The notes: a model not told the origin generated them from the sequence alone. A stretch of DNA of 8,320 nucleotides from Chitinophagaceae bacterium (GCA_023251285.1 JAHEZB010000063.1:1-8320); one strand, 5' to 3'; positions 1 to 5,824 are shown, counted from the first letter of the stretch. A program made the numbers and translations.

Positions 1-175
1 CATAGTCAATTTCCCAATCTTGTGGCAACATTTCCGCCATCTTTAACATCAGCGTTCTCGATTTGCTGTCAACGCCCGGGCAATTATATTGCCTTCTGTC
101 AGAACCTGAAATAATCAGGATGCGGAAGGGCCGTTTTTCCGGTGGCAGCTTTGCATTATCATCATTTGGCTTCAT
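1..175 (-). CDS. Flavodoxin-fold / NADPH-dependent FMN reductase-like protein, N-terminal part (runs off left edge)
   Basis: Only the first 58 codons lie in the window; the gene continues past position 1. The ATG is at 173-175, preceded by an AT-rich leader. After a charged N-terminal tail of about 16 residues comes a hydrophobic first beta-strand and phosphate-loop-like stretch (RILIISGSDRR), then a CPGVDSKSRTL segment. This matches flavodoxin-like FMN reductases of the NAD(P)H-dependent type, whose members bind FMN through the loop after strand 1. The rest of the fold, including any later Cys motif, is outside the window, so the substrate cannot be named. It is divergent from the YkvA gene to its right, with 117 bp between the starts as drawn. 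The family call rests on a short N-terminus and is moderately sure. Confidence 0.62.
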   Translation of the reverse strand, partial: MKPNDDNAKLPPEKRPFRILIISGSDRRQYNCPGVDSKSRTLMLKMAEMLPQDWEIDY

Positions 176-292
176 AATATTTATTTTATAGAATAGAAAA
201 CAGGCATAAAAGTTTCTTTACTGGTAAGCCTTTGGTACTATTTTTTTATGATTGATTTACTTCTTTAACACAAAAAGTAATCCGATAAATCG

Positions 293-817
293 ATGTATGT
301 GGATTTTGATCCGAAGACTAAAAGTGATTTCAATCAAGGTAGATATGTAATTTGCATCATATCCATGCATTACTTCCTTTATCAGAAGGAGGATAAGAAT
401 TTTAATCAAAGAATCGAACTTGTGCCAATAAAATCAGAAGTAAAATTATTTTCAAAATTAAAGCAGAAGGCGAAAGAATTAAAATCTGAAAGCCAGGTTT
501 TATTGATTGCTTACAGGAATCCTGAAACGCCTCTTCTTGCGAAAATTTTAATTGGTTTTACAGTAGCCTATTTACTCAGCCCGATAGACTTAATTCCTGA
601 TTTTATTCCTGTCTTGGGTCTTTTAGATGACCTGCTAATTGTTCCGTTATTAATAACGTTTTCCATAAAGCTGATTCCCCAAAAAATCTTAGAAGAAGCA
701 AGGCAAAAGGCAAAATCGAATCCTGAGATTTTAAGAAAAACAAACTGGATCTTTGCTATTTTAATTATAATTCTATGGCTGATGATCTTATATTTTGTTA
801 TCAGACATTTGAGTTAA
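293..817 (+). CDS. YkvA / DUF1232 family membrane protein
   Basis: The DUF1232 signature is clear at about residues 81-117, with the core SPIDLIPDFIPVLG followed by LDDL. A charged helix lies just before it (FSKLKQKAKELKSE, residues 53-66), and a C-terminal transmembrane helix spans about residues 152-170. The family is widespread, membrane-associated and of unknown molecular function. The start is uncertain. The ATG at 293 gives 174 aa, but the first 45 or so residues do not look like the family, whose members usually begin close to the charged helix. An ATG at 365 or a GTG at 422 would give a more typical 130-150 aa protein. The stop is 8 bp from the end of the convergent glycosyltransferase gene and no terminator hairpin is visible between them. 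Confidence 0.85.
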   Translation: MYVDFDPKTKSDFNQGRYVICIISMHYFLYQKEDKNFNQRIELVPIKSEVKLFSKLKQKAKELKSESQVLLIAYRNPETPLLAKILIGFTVAYLLSPIDLIPDFIPVLGLLDDLLIVPLLITFSIKLIPQKILEEARQKAKSNPEILRKTNWIFAILIIILWLMILYFVIRHLS

Positions 818-825
818 TCGTATCA

Positions 826-1524
826 TTACAATTTGTGTTCCCGAATCAACCTTCGATGTAATTTCAATAACTTCTCCTGCGGATATCCCAGATAATAGAG
901 AAACCAGATGCGAAAAAATATTGCCTGCATTCTGTAAATTCCATTGTCGAGGTATTTTCTGGCGGAAGTTTTTATTTCTGCATTCATCACCGTGAATTTT
1001 CCAAACCTTTTTATCCGGTGAATAATTTCCTGGTCTTCCATCATTAATAGATCTTCCCGAAAACCGCCGCTTTTTTCAAAAACATTTTTCTGCACAAATA
1101 AACTCTGGTCACCAAAGCGAACGGCATTCACATCAAATTTTGTGAACCAGCAATTGGCTTTTAAGAACCAATGTTGATGATCAAAAGAAAGCCTGAAACA
1201 ACCACTGACTGAATTATTTTTGATGGCATTTAAAATAGATGAAGAAAAGTTTTTTGGAGGAATACTATCTGCATGAAGAAAATACAATATTTCTTCGTTT
1301 GCTGCGGAAGCGCCATAATTCATTTGCGCCGCTCTTCCTTTCTTTTTGCATGAAAGTACTATTGCGCCTGCTTTTGAAGCCACCTCAATGGTTTGATCTG
1401 TGCTTTGTCCGTCTGCAACTATAATTTCTATAACCAGTTTTTCGCTATCTCTTTCTTTTATTTCCCGGATCGTTTCAGCAATATTTTCTTCTTCATTAAA
1501 AGTTGGAATGATAATGCTGATCAT
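826..1524 (-). CDS. Family 2 glycosyltransferase, TIGR04283 type (arsenosugar/rSAM-associated transferase 2)
   Basis: This is a 232-residue GT2 (GT-A fold) enzyme. From the ATG at 1522-1524 it shows the nucleotide-sugar-binding start ISIIIPTFNEE (residues 2-12), DGQSTDQT (38-45), GRAAQMNYGA (63-72), the metal-binding-like HAD (84-86), RFGDQ (136-140) and the acidic MEDQE (162-166) near the catalytic region. The GRAAQMN and RFGDQ elements are typical of TIGR04283, which co-occurs with ArsS-type radical SAM proteins. A TTG at 1531-1533 would add three residues, but the ATG is preferred because the beta-strand starts directly after it. It is the last gene of the minus-strand operon and overlaps the preceding 128-aa gene by 29 nt. 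The expected role is sugar transfer in arsenosugar assembly; donor and acceptor cannot be read from the sequence. Confidence 0.9.
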   Translation of the reverse strand: MISIIIPTFNEEENIAETIREIKERDSEKLVIEIIVADGQSTDQTIEVASKAGAIVLSCKKKGRAAQMNYGASAANEEILYFLHADSIPPKNFSSSILNAIKNNSVSGCFRLSFDHQHWFLKANCWFTKFDVNAVRFGDQSLFVQKNVFEKSGGFREDLLMMEDQEIIHRIKRFGKFTVMNAEIKTSARKYLDNGIYRMQAIFFRIWFLYYLGYPQEKLLKLHRRLIREHKL

Positions 1525-1882
1525 CTTTTTCAAGTTTTAATAAAATTAAATCTTTTAAATCGCTGAGCCTTTTGCAACTTTCAATTTCCTGTTTACTGAT
1601 GAATGTGTTGATCGTTTTATTTCTTTTAATGAGAATAACGGGCAAGTCTGTTTCTATTTGATATTGTTGAACGAATTCATTTTTATGAAGAAAAATAATG
1701 GATGCCGGAAGTGTTTCTAAAAAGGATTTCCATTCGTGTTTCATAGCGAATTTTCCGAACGTCAGTGAACACAACTGGCATGTATAGGTTGATGGCGATA
1801 TTATTTTATGTGCAAAATCGGAAAGAGAACTGAACCAATCACTATCGGCGTTATATACAAAGATGATTTCCTTATTAAACAT
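1496..1882 (-). CDS. Uncharacterised 128-aa CxxC protein in the arsS operon
   Basis: I recognise this as a conserved Bacteroidota small protein of unknown function, sometimes labelled GTPase without a visible P-loop. None is visible here either. The N-terminus is a hydrophobic strand (EIIFVYNADS), followed by a helix with His25 and the segment TYTCQLCSLTFG containing Cys35 and Cys38 as a CxxC pair. A second half of about 70 residues has alternating strands and charged helices. There is no signal peptide or membrane segment. The start ATG overlaps the stop of the upstream DUF2064 gene by one base (TAATG), and its end overlaps the downstream glycosyltransferase by 29 nt, so it is translationally locked into the operon. 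The CxxC could be redox-active or bind metal or arsenic, but that is only inference from the motif and the setting. Confidence 0.85.
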   Translation of the reverse strand: MFNKEIIFVYNADSDWFSSLSDFAHKIISPSTYTCQLCSLTFGKFAMKHEWKSFLETLPASIIFLHKNEFVQQYQIETDLPVILIKRNKTINTFISKQEIESCKRLSDLKDLILLKLEKDDQHYHSNF

Positions 1883-2475
1883 TATTTCAAAAATTGAATC
1901 AGGTGCATGTCTTTTTCTTCATCAATATCCGTGAGTTCTGGCAGTAAAACATAAGACAGTTTATTTTGATTACAAATCTCAATCGTCTTTTTTAAAACCG
2001 TATCAGTGCTCCATTTGATGTTTTCAAAAAAAACAGCAAAAAAAGTTTTCATACCTAATAAATAATAACCGCCGTCTGTTGCCGGTCCAAGCACTATATC
2101 AAAATAATTCAATTGAGTAAACGCATTTTCCAAAATTGTTTGATCAATTTGCGGGCAATCCGTTCCGATAATAATTGCTTTTTCATATCCATTATCAAAC
2201 GCTTTAATAAACGCATTTTTCATTCGCTCTGCCAAATCATTTCCCCATTGAATTTCTTTTTTAAACTCGCGTTTGTTCCAGATATCTTCTTCAATAAAAT
2301 CAGAATAAAAGACAATTTTATCTGCATGAATATTTTTACAAACGCTGTTGGTATGTTGAAGAAGTTGCCGGTAAATTTCCATTGCGTTATCATTTCCAAC
2401 CGTTGCGGCAAGCCTTGTTTTTACCTGCCCGTAAAGCAGGTTTTTTACGAAAATCAACAGCGCATTATTCATCAT
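1882..2475 (-). CDS. DUF2064 / TIGR04282 glycosyltransferase-like protein (arsenosugar/rSAM-associated transferase 1)
   Basis: This is a 197-residue protein of the DUF2064 family, a nucleotidyl/glycosyltransferase A-type fold. Visible motifs in order are LLIFVKN...KTRLA (residues 6-22, a nucleotide-binding start), GTDCP (104-108), GPATDGGYYLLG (130-141), WSTDTVL (155-161) and LTDID (181-185). The two Asp-containing motifs GTDCP and ATDGG are the likely metal/nucleotide ligands by analogy with the fold. TIGR04282 members cluster with ArsS-type radical SAM genes and the TIGR04283 transferase, as here. The ATG at 2473-2475 overlaps the TGA of the phosphorylase gene by four bases (ATGA), and an adjacent second ATG could also serve. 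Inferred role: handling the phosphorylated or nucleotide-linked sugar after adenine removal, which is unproven. Confidence 0.9.
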   Translation of the reverse strand: MMNNALLIFVKNLLYGQVKTRLAATVGNDNAMEIYRQLLQHTNSVCKNIHADKIVFYSDFIEEDIWNKREFKKEIQWGNDLAERMKNAFIKAFDNGYEKAIIIGTDCPQIDQTILENAFTQLNYFDIVLGPATDGGYYLLGMKTFFAVFFENIKWSTDTVLKKTIEICNQNKLSYVLLPELTDIDEEKDMHLIQFLK

Positions 2476-3281
2476 AACGCTTTTATGGTTTCAAAGAGTA
2501 AGAAAGATAATTTTTCATCTGCCTTGGCCGCCGTCGCAATTATTTCTTCAATGTTTACTGGCTTTAAATGATCAGGGTCACACTCATCAGTAATCACGGA
2601 AACCGCTGCACAAGGCAGTTTCATCTGGTTGGCAACAATTACTTCAGGTACTGTTGACATGCCCACCATATCTGAGCCGATTATTTTTAAATAGCGATAT
2701 TCCGCTTTTGTTTCAAGATTAGGGCCATTGACTGCTGCGTAAATTCCCTTTTTTAAATTGATATCAAGTGCCTCCGCTTTTTCCAGCAACAATGAATTTA
2801 AATTGGCATCATATGGATCGCACATGTCAGGAAAACGATCGCCAAATTCCTCCAAATGTGCTCCTGTCAACGGATTGGCTGATTGTAAATTGATATGGTC
2901 TTCCAACAAAACAAGATCGGCTTTTTTAAAATTAAGATTAATGCCTCCCGCGACATTTGATAAGAAAAGAAACTGCACTCCGAGCAATTTCATTACCCTT
3001 ATGGGAAATACAATTTGCTGCATGGAATACCCTTCATAAAAATGAAAACGGCCCTGCATGATCAGCAGCTTTTTATTTCCAATGGTTCCATAGACCAGGT
3101 TGCCTTCATGAAACGACACAGTTGATAATTGGAAACCGGGAATTTGCGAATAAGGAATCGTTTGTAGTACATCCACATAATTTAAAACATGGTTCAATCC
3201 TGTACCTAATACAATTCCTATGTCAGCATTTTCGATTTTTTGCTGAATTAAATACTCTCTTGCCTTTTGGAATTCCTGCAT
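2472..3281 (-). CDS. Class I purine nucleoside phosphorylase with MTAP-like specificity residues
   Basis: This 269-residue, complete class I (trimeric-type) phosphorylase would catalyse nucleoside plus phosphate to free base plus (deoxy)ribose-1-phosphate in the cytosol. Motifs are GIVLGTGL (22-29, phosphate loop, Thr27), FHEG with His58, QGRFHFYEGY (76-85, Arg78 and His80), NVAGG (109-113), NGPNLETKAE (185-194, Glu190) and GMSTVPEVIVA (207-217). Compared from memory with human PNP, the purine-recognising Asn243 is Asp232 here, and the 5'-OH ligand His257 falls on Ile244. Methylthioadenosine phosphorylase has Asp and a hydrophobic residue at these places. That suggests a 6-aminopurine substrate with a modified 5' end, fitting the arsS operon. 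The gene starts 9 nt after the arsS stop and overlaps the next gene by 4 nt. Family assignment is firm; specificity is inference. Confidence 0.93.
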   Translation of the reverse strand: MQEFQKAREYLIQQKIENADIGIVLGTGLNHVLNYVDVLQTIPYSQIPGFQLSTVSFHEGNLVYGTIGNKKLLIMQGRFHFYEGYSMQQIVFPIRVMKLLGVQFLFLSNVAGGINLNFKKADLVLLEDHINLQSANPLTGAHLEEFGDRFPDMCDPYDANLNSLLLEKAEALDINLKKGIYAAVNGPNLETKAEYRYLKIIGSDMVGMSTVPEVIVANQMKLPCAAVSVITDECDPDHLKPVNIEEIIATAAKADEKLSFLLFETIKAL

Positions 3282-3290
3282 GATATTTAT

Positions 3291-4340
3291 TTAAGTTGTG
3301 GTACCTCCGCATCCCGAACCTGCACCGGCAGTGCAACCATAGCAATGCTGGCCTGTTCTTATAGTCCGGTTATTCAATTCATCGAAATTAAAATTGCGGA
3401 TATTTGTTGTTTTACTGTTTACTTTCAGCTCGAGCATCTGGTTAAAATCACAATCATATAAAAAGCCGTCCCAGCCAACGGAAACGGTATTGCGACACAT
3501 CACATTTGCCGCCGCAGAAGGATTGTAAGAACTAACTAACTTTTCCATATAACTTTCATAGTTGCCACTCATCAATAAATAATCAAGATAACGGCTAATA
3601 GGCATGTTGGTGATGCTAAATAAATTATTGAACTCGATGCCAAATTGTTTTTTTAATTCCTGTTTATATTCCTTTTCCAAAGAAGATTGTGAAGGAGGCA
3701 GAAAAGCGCCTGCGGCATTATAAACCAAATTCAAAATTAATCCGGTTTCCACTTTTCCATAGCCAACCTCATTCAATAATTGCAGGGATTTAATGCTGTT
3801 TTCAAAAACCCCATTTCCGCGCTGGTTGTCGGTTCTGTCTTTGCGATAAAAAGGAAGTGACGAAGTTATTTCCACCTGATGTTCCTTATAAAAATAAGGC
3901 AGGTCGTAATATTTTTTGTTGGCAAGAATAATGGTAAGATTGCAACGAACGGTCACATGCCTGTTCAGTTTTTTGATTTCTTCTACAAACCATCTGAAAT
4001 CAGGATTCATTTCCGGCGCTCCACCGGTAAGGTCAACCGTTTTTAATTGCGGATGATTTTTCAACACTTCAAGGCACTGCTGCATGGTTTCCCTGGTCAT
4101 GATCTCTTTACGGTCAGGCCCTGCATCTACATGGCAATGTTTACAGGTTTGATTACACATTTTGCCAATGTTCACCTGGAAGATCTCCATTTGAGTTGGT
4201 TTCAAAGGAAACAAATTTGAGGCTCTTAATTTATCCTCAAAAGGAACGAGCACAAAATCTCCATTTTTCCCATGCTCTAAAATCTCAATTTGCTGCTGAG
4301 CATCTGCAAGAATATTATGTGCTGCTTTTAATGATTTCAT
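3291..4340 (-). CDS. arsS: Arsenosugar biosynthesis radical SAM protein ArsS (TIGR04167 / DUF3641 type)
   Basis: This 349-residue radical SAM protein has the [4Fe-4S] motif C62-NQT-C66-KH-C69 (CxxxCxxC), the SAM-binding LTGGAPEMNP (104-113) and a Cys-rich C-terminal domain with C282, C297, C333, C336 and C344. Its end, CYGCTAGAGSGCGG, is characteristic of the DUF3641 domain. In cyanobacteria, ArsS joins a SAM-derived 5'-deoxyadenosyl group to dimethylarsenite, the committed arsenosugar step. Some members of this family carry selenocysteine in the C-terminal domain, but here the tail contains only standard codons and no in-frame TGA. The ATG at 4338-4340 follows a tandem repeat in a 44-nt gap after the peroxidase-like gene. 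Neighbouring TIGR04282, TIGR04283 and AhpD-like genes strengthen the call. The methyltransferase ArsM that would supply the substrate is not in the window. Confidence 0.92.
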   Translation of the reverse strand: MKSLKAAHNILADAQQQIEILEHGKNGDFVLVPFEDKLRASNLFPLKPTQMEIFQVNIGKMCNQTCKHCHVDAGPDRKEIMTRETMQQCLEVLKNHPQLKTVDLTGGAPEMNPDFRWFVEEIKKLNRHVTVRCNLTIILANKKYYDLPYFYKEHQVEITSSLPFYRKDRTDNQRGNGVFENSIKSLQLLNEVGYGKVETGLILNLVYNAAGAFLPPSQSSLEKEYKQELKKQFGIEFNNLFSITNMPISRYLDYLLMSGNYESYMEKLVSSYNPSAAANVMCRNTVSVGWDGFLYDCDFNQMLELKVNSKTTNIRNFNFDELNNRTIRTGQHCYGCTAGAGSGCGGTTT

Positions 4341-4346
4341 TCATTT

Positions 4347-4390
4347 TCACATTTTCGGATTTTCACATTCACATTTTCGAATTTTCACAT
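4347..4390. repeat. Two-copy 22-bp tandem repeat between the peroxidase-like gene and arsS
   Basis: Positions 4347-4368 and 4369-4390 are adjacent direct copies of a 22-bp unit matching at 21 of 22 bases; they differ at 4358 (G) versus 4380 (A). Each unit is built from TTTTCACAT and ATTTTCG sub-repeats. The second copy overlaps the stop codon of the peroxidase-like gene, and the array fills most of the gap before arsS. On the coding strand it reads as GTGAAAA/CGAAAA elements. Similar GTGAAAA-rich intergenic strings occur in Bacteroidota from memory. It may be slippage-prone spacer sequence, and a regulatory role is not shown. Confidence 0.85.
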
Positions 4391-4720
4391 GGCAATCTCC
4401 TTCACCTTGTTCATCATCTGCACGCCATGAACCAATGAAGCGCCGCCGCGAATCGCGCATGCTACATGAACCGCTTCCATCATTTGTGACTCGCTCCAGC
4501 CTTTTTCATAGGCATCACTACTGTATGCATCAATGCAATAAGGACACTGCACGGCATGTGCAACTGCTAAGGCGATCAATGATTTTTCTCTTGCAGATAA
4601 TTCACTGTCTTTAAAGACTTCGCCATAATAATCGAAAAATTTGTCTGCAAGATTTTTTTGGAATTCACCGACATTACCAAACTTTTTCAGATCGTCTGAT
4701 TCATAATAATGTTTGCTCAT
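4385..4720 (-). CDS. AhpD-like carboxymuconolactone decarboxylase family protein (arsenosugar-associated peroxidase-like, TIGR04169 type)
   Basis: This 111-residue all-helical protein belongs to the AhpD/CMD fold. Glu45 precedes the redox motif CPYC (Cys59 and Cys62) in VQCPYCIDAY, followed by GWSESQMMEAVHVACAIRGG, a typical CMD helix pair. AhpD enzymes reduce peroxides through such a CxxC. The His usually found four residues after the second Cys is Tyr66 here, so ordinary AhpD proton relay is not assured. The start is the ATG at 4718-4720; a TTG eight codons upstream lies inside the 4738-4776 hairpin and is unlikely. It is the first gene of the arsS operon, 44 nt upstream of arsS. Members of this subgroup co-occur with ArsS-type genes, so a redox job on arsenic intermediates or a thiol partner is plausible but unproven. 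Confidence 0.9.
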   Translation of the reverse strand: MSKHYYESDDLKKFGNVGEFQKNLADKFFDYYGEVFKDSELSAREKSLIALAVAHAVQCPYCIDAYSSDAYEKGWSESQMMEAVHVACAIRGGASLVHGVQMMNKVKEIAM

Positions 4721-4737
4721 TTTTTTTAAATTTAGAA

Positions 4738-4776
4738 TAAACAATTATGCCACGATTGTAGTGGCATAATTGTTTA
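4738..4776. promoter_or_regulatory. Perfect 16-bp inverted repeat with 7-nt loop (terminator/attenuator or operator)
   Basis: The left arm 4738-4753 (TAAACAATTATGCCAC) is the exact reverse complement of 4761-4776, with loop GATTGTA at 4754-4760. It sits 98 nt after the stop of the frameshifted GDCCVxC gene and 17 nt before the ATG of the arsS operon. As a minus-strand RNA it would form a strong stem followed by a mixed T/A stretch (ATTCTAAATTT), not a clean U-tract. It could end the sigma-module transcript, attenuate read-through into the arsS operon, or act as a dyad operator for a repressor. The sequence alone does not decide between these. Confidence 0.75.
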
Positions 4777-4873
4777 AAATCAGTTCTCAATTTAAGGATT
4801 TACATTTTCTTTCCATATAGGACATTCTGATTACCGGTTATAGTCGCATCACTGTTTAAATCCTGAAAATTTT

Positions 4874-5082
4874 TTATAACTTCTTTGAATTTAAAATTTG
4901 AACAGAAGGACACGGTACATTTCCAAATGAGCAAAAGACACAGCAATCTCCTTTTAGTGGCTTTAGAATTAATTTCCAATTTTGACATTGATAGAAATAC
5001 CGGCATGTATCATCATCCATTGTTTCCGTTTTTTGAAGCTGCATTCAGGGCAAGTTATCATTGATTCCCTTATTATCTCCAT
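4874..5082 (-). pseudogene. GDCCVxC-domain Cys-rich small protein, frameshifted at a T6 run
   Basis: No single open frame covers this gene. The minus strand opens at ATG 5080-5082 (or ATG 5059-5061) with ITCPECSFKK. One base is then missing in the run at 5029-5034 (six T on plus, six A on coding strand). From there the next frame continues TETMDDDTCRYFYQCQNW, then LKGDCCVFCSFGNVPCPS, and stops at 4874-4876. With one base restored the protein is 69 aa, the usual size for GDCCVxC proteins, some of which carry selenocysteine in place of the last Cys; here that codon is TGC. Cysteines are C11, C14, C27, C33, C47, C48, C51 and C58. The expected partner of C33 is Trp36 (TGG), a possible second lesion. 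It starts 3 nt after the zinc-finger gene's stop. The frameshift may be a true mutation or a homopolymer sequencing error. Confidence 0.85.
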
Positions 5083-5085
5083 CTC

Positions 5086-5340
5086 TCAAGCATTCAATTT
5101 TTTAAAAATTTTTTCTTCTAATAAAAAAGTATCAATCATTTTCGTATTTTCCTGCTGTTTACTTAATAGCATATCTATAAAATCGCTTTGCTTTTGATAA
5201 TTATCACAACCATCGCACATGCTCAGATGCATGCTTAACTGCATCTTCTTTATTAAACTTATTGGAACCAGTTTTTTTTTCTCAATAAGGCATGTTGCAT
5301 TCATACAAGACAACATTATGGCATTCATTATTTTTTTCAT
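5086..5340 (-). CDS. Small zinc-finger (zf-HC2) putative anti-sigma factor
   Basis: This 84-residue soluble protein has the ZAS-type zinc signature: Cys12 in MLSCMNATCLIEKKK, then His38-x3-Cys42-x2-Cys45 in MHLSMCDGC. Such domains bind zinc, hold an ECF sigma factor, and can release it on thiol oxidation or metal exchange. A further Cys17 lies next to the zinc site. The remaining 35 residues are a charged helical tail with no membrane segment, so it would be a cytoplasmic anti-sigma. It starts at ATG 5338-5340, 10 nt after the membrane protein's stop, and ends 3 nt before the GDCCVxC gene. The sigma factor in the same operon is the obvious partner. Partnership is inferred from order and motif. 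Confidence 0.8.
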   Translation of the reverse strand: MKKIMNAIMLSCMNATCLIEKKKLVPISLIKKMQLSMHLSMCDGCDNYQKQSDFIDMLLSKQQENTKMIDTFLLEEKIFKKLNA

Positions 5341-5350
5341 TTCACGATTT

Positions 5351-5824
5351 TTAAGAAGAAATAGTTATGGGATGAAAAAGTTTTTTAAAAGAAAAAGCGG
5401 CAACAACACCAAACATGACATGAGAAAAGATAGTTACCCATGTGCGTGCCATTGCAAACCATGGGAATACAACTGTAAAACCATAAAAGTTAATAAAATA
5501 AATGATCAACCCTATAACAGCGCCGAGCAATACTGAAATTCCTAAAGATAAATTTCTGCATAGCCAGCCAATAATAATTGCATAAATAATTGACATCATA
5601 AAATGAAGCATCATGGCTACCATCATTACGCCCATATCAAATTTTGCAGGTCGCGGAGGCATTGGTAAAACATGTTTTCCTAAAATGATTGCTGCAATCA
5701 TTCGTGGAGGTGCCCAGGGACTGCCGCCAATAAAAACAGGAACCATGATCATCTGCAGCATCATGAATACTGCTCCGGCAATTAATCCTGCAATTATAGC
5801 TTTTTTGAAAAATAACTTCGTCAT
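5351..5824 (-). CDS. Four-helix integral membrane protein of unknown function
   Basis: From ATG 5822-5824 the product has 157 residues with four predicted membrane helices at about 8-30, 65-87, 93-113 and 131-147. Between helices 1 and 2 lies a Pro/Gly-rich loop with GGSPWAPPRMIAA (33-45) and PMPPRPAKFDMG. The protein is Met-rich (for example AVFMMLQMIM and GVMMVAMMLHFMM) and has several His residues near helix ends, a composition sometimes seen in soft-metal membrane proteins, but I see no transporter signature. A GTG at 5861-5863 would extend it by 13 residues; the ATG is favoured because the usual short basic start (MTKLFFKKA) follows it. It lies between the sigma factor (85-nt gap) and the zinc-finger gene (10-nt gap). 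Function is not known to me; similar proteins are sometimes mislabelled as symporters. Confidence 0.8.
   Translation of the reverse strand: MTKLFFKKAIIAGLIAGAVFMMLQMIMVPVFIGGSPWAPPRMIAAIILGKHVLPMPPRPAKFDMGVMMVAMMLHFMMSIIYAIIIGWLCRNLSLGISVLLGAVIGLIIYFINFYGFTVVFPWFAMARTWVTIFSHVMFGVVAAFSFKKLFHPITISS

Noticed and set aside
2113..2571. A 152-codon plus-strand frame
   Set aside because: It is antisense to the DUF2064 and phosphorylase genes, both of which have strong family motifs.
4347..4390. The tandem repeat as a CRISPR fragment
   Set aside because: The two copies are directly adjacent with no spacer, and no cas genes are nearby.
4800..5006. A 68-codon minus-strand open frame
   Set aside because: It is an alternative frame of the GDCCVxC gene region; the Cys-rich family match lies in the other two frames and this translation resembles nothing.
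5219..5536. A 105-codon plus-strand frame
   Set aside because: It is antisense to the zinc-finger and membrane protein genes and has no motif of its own.
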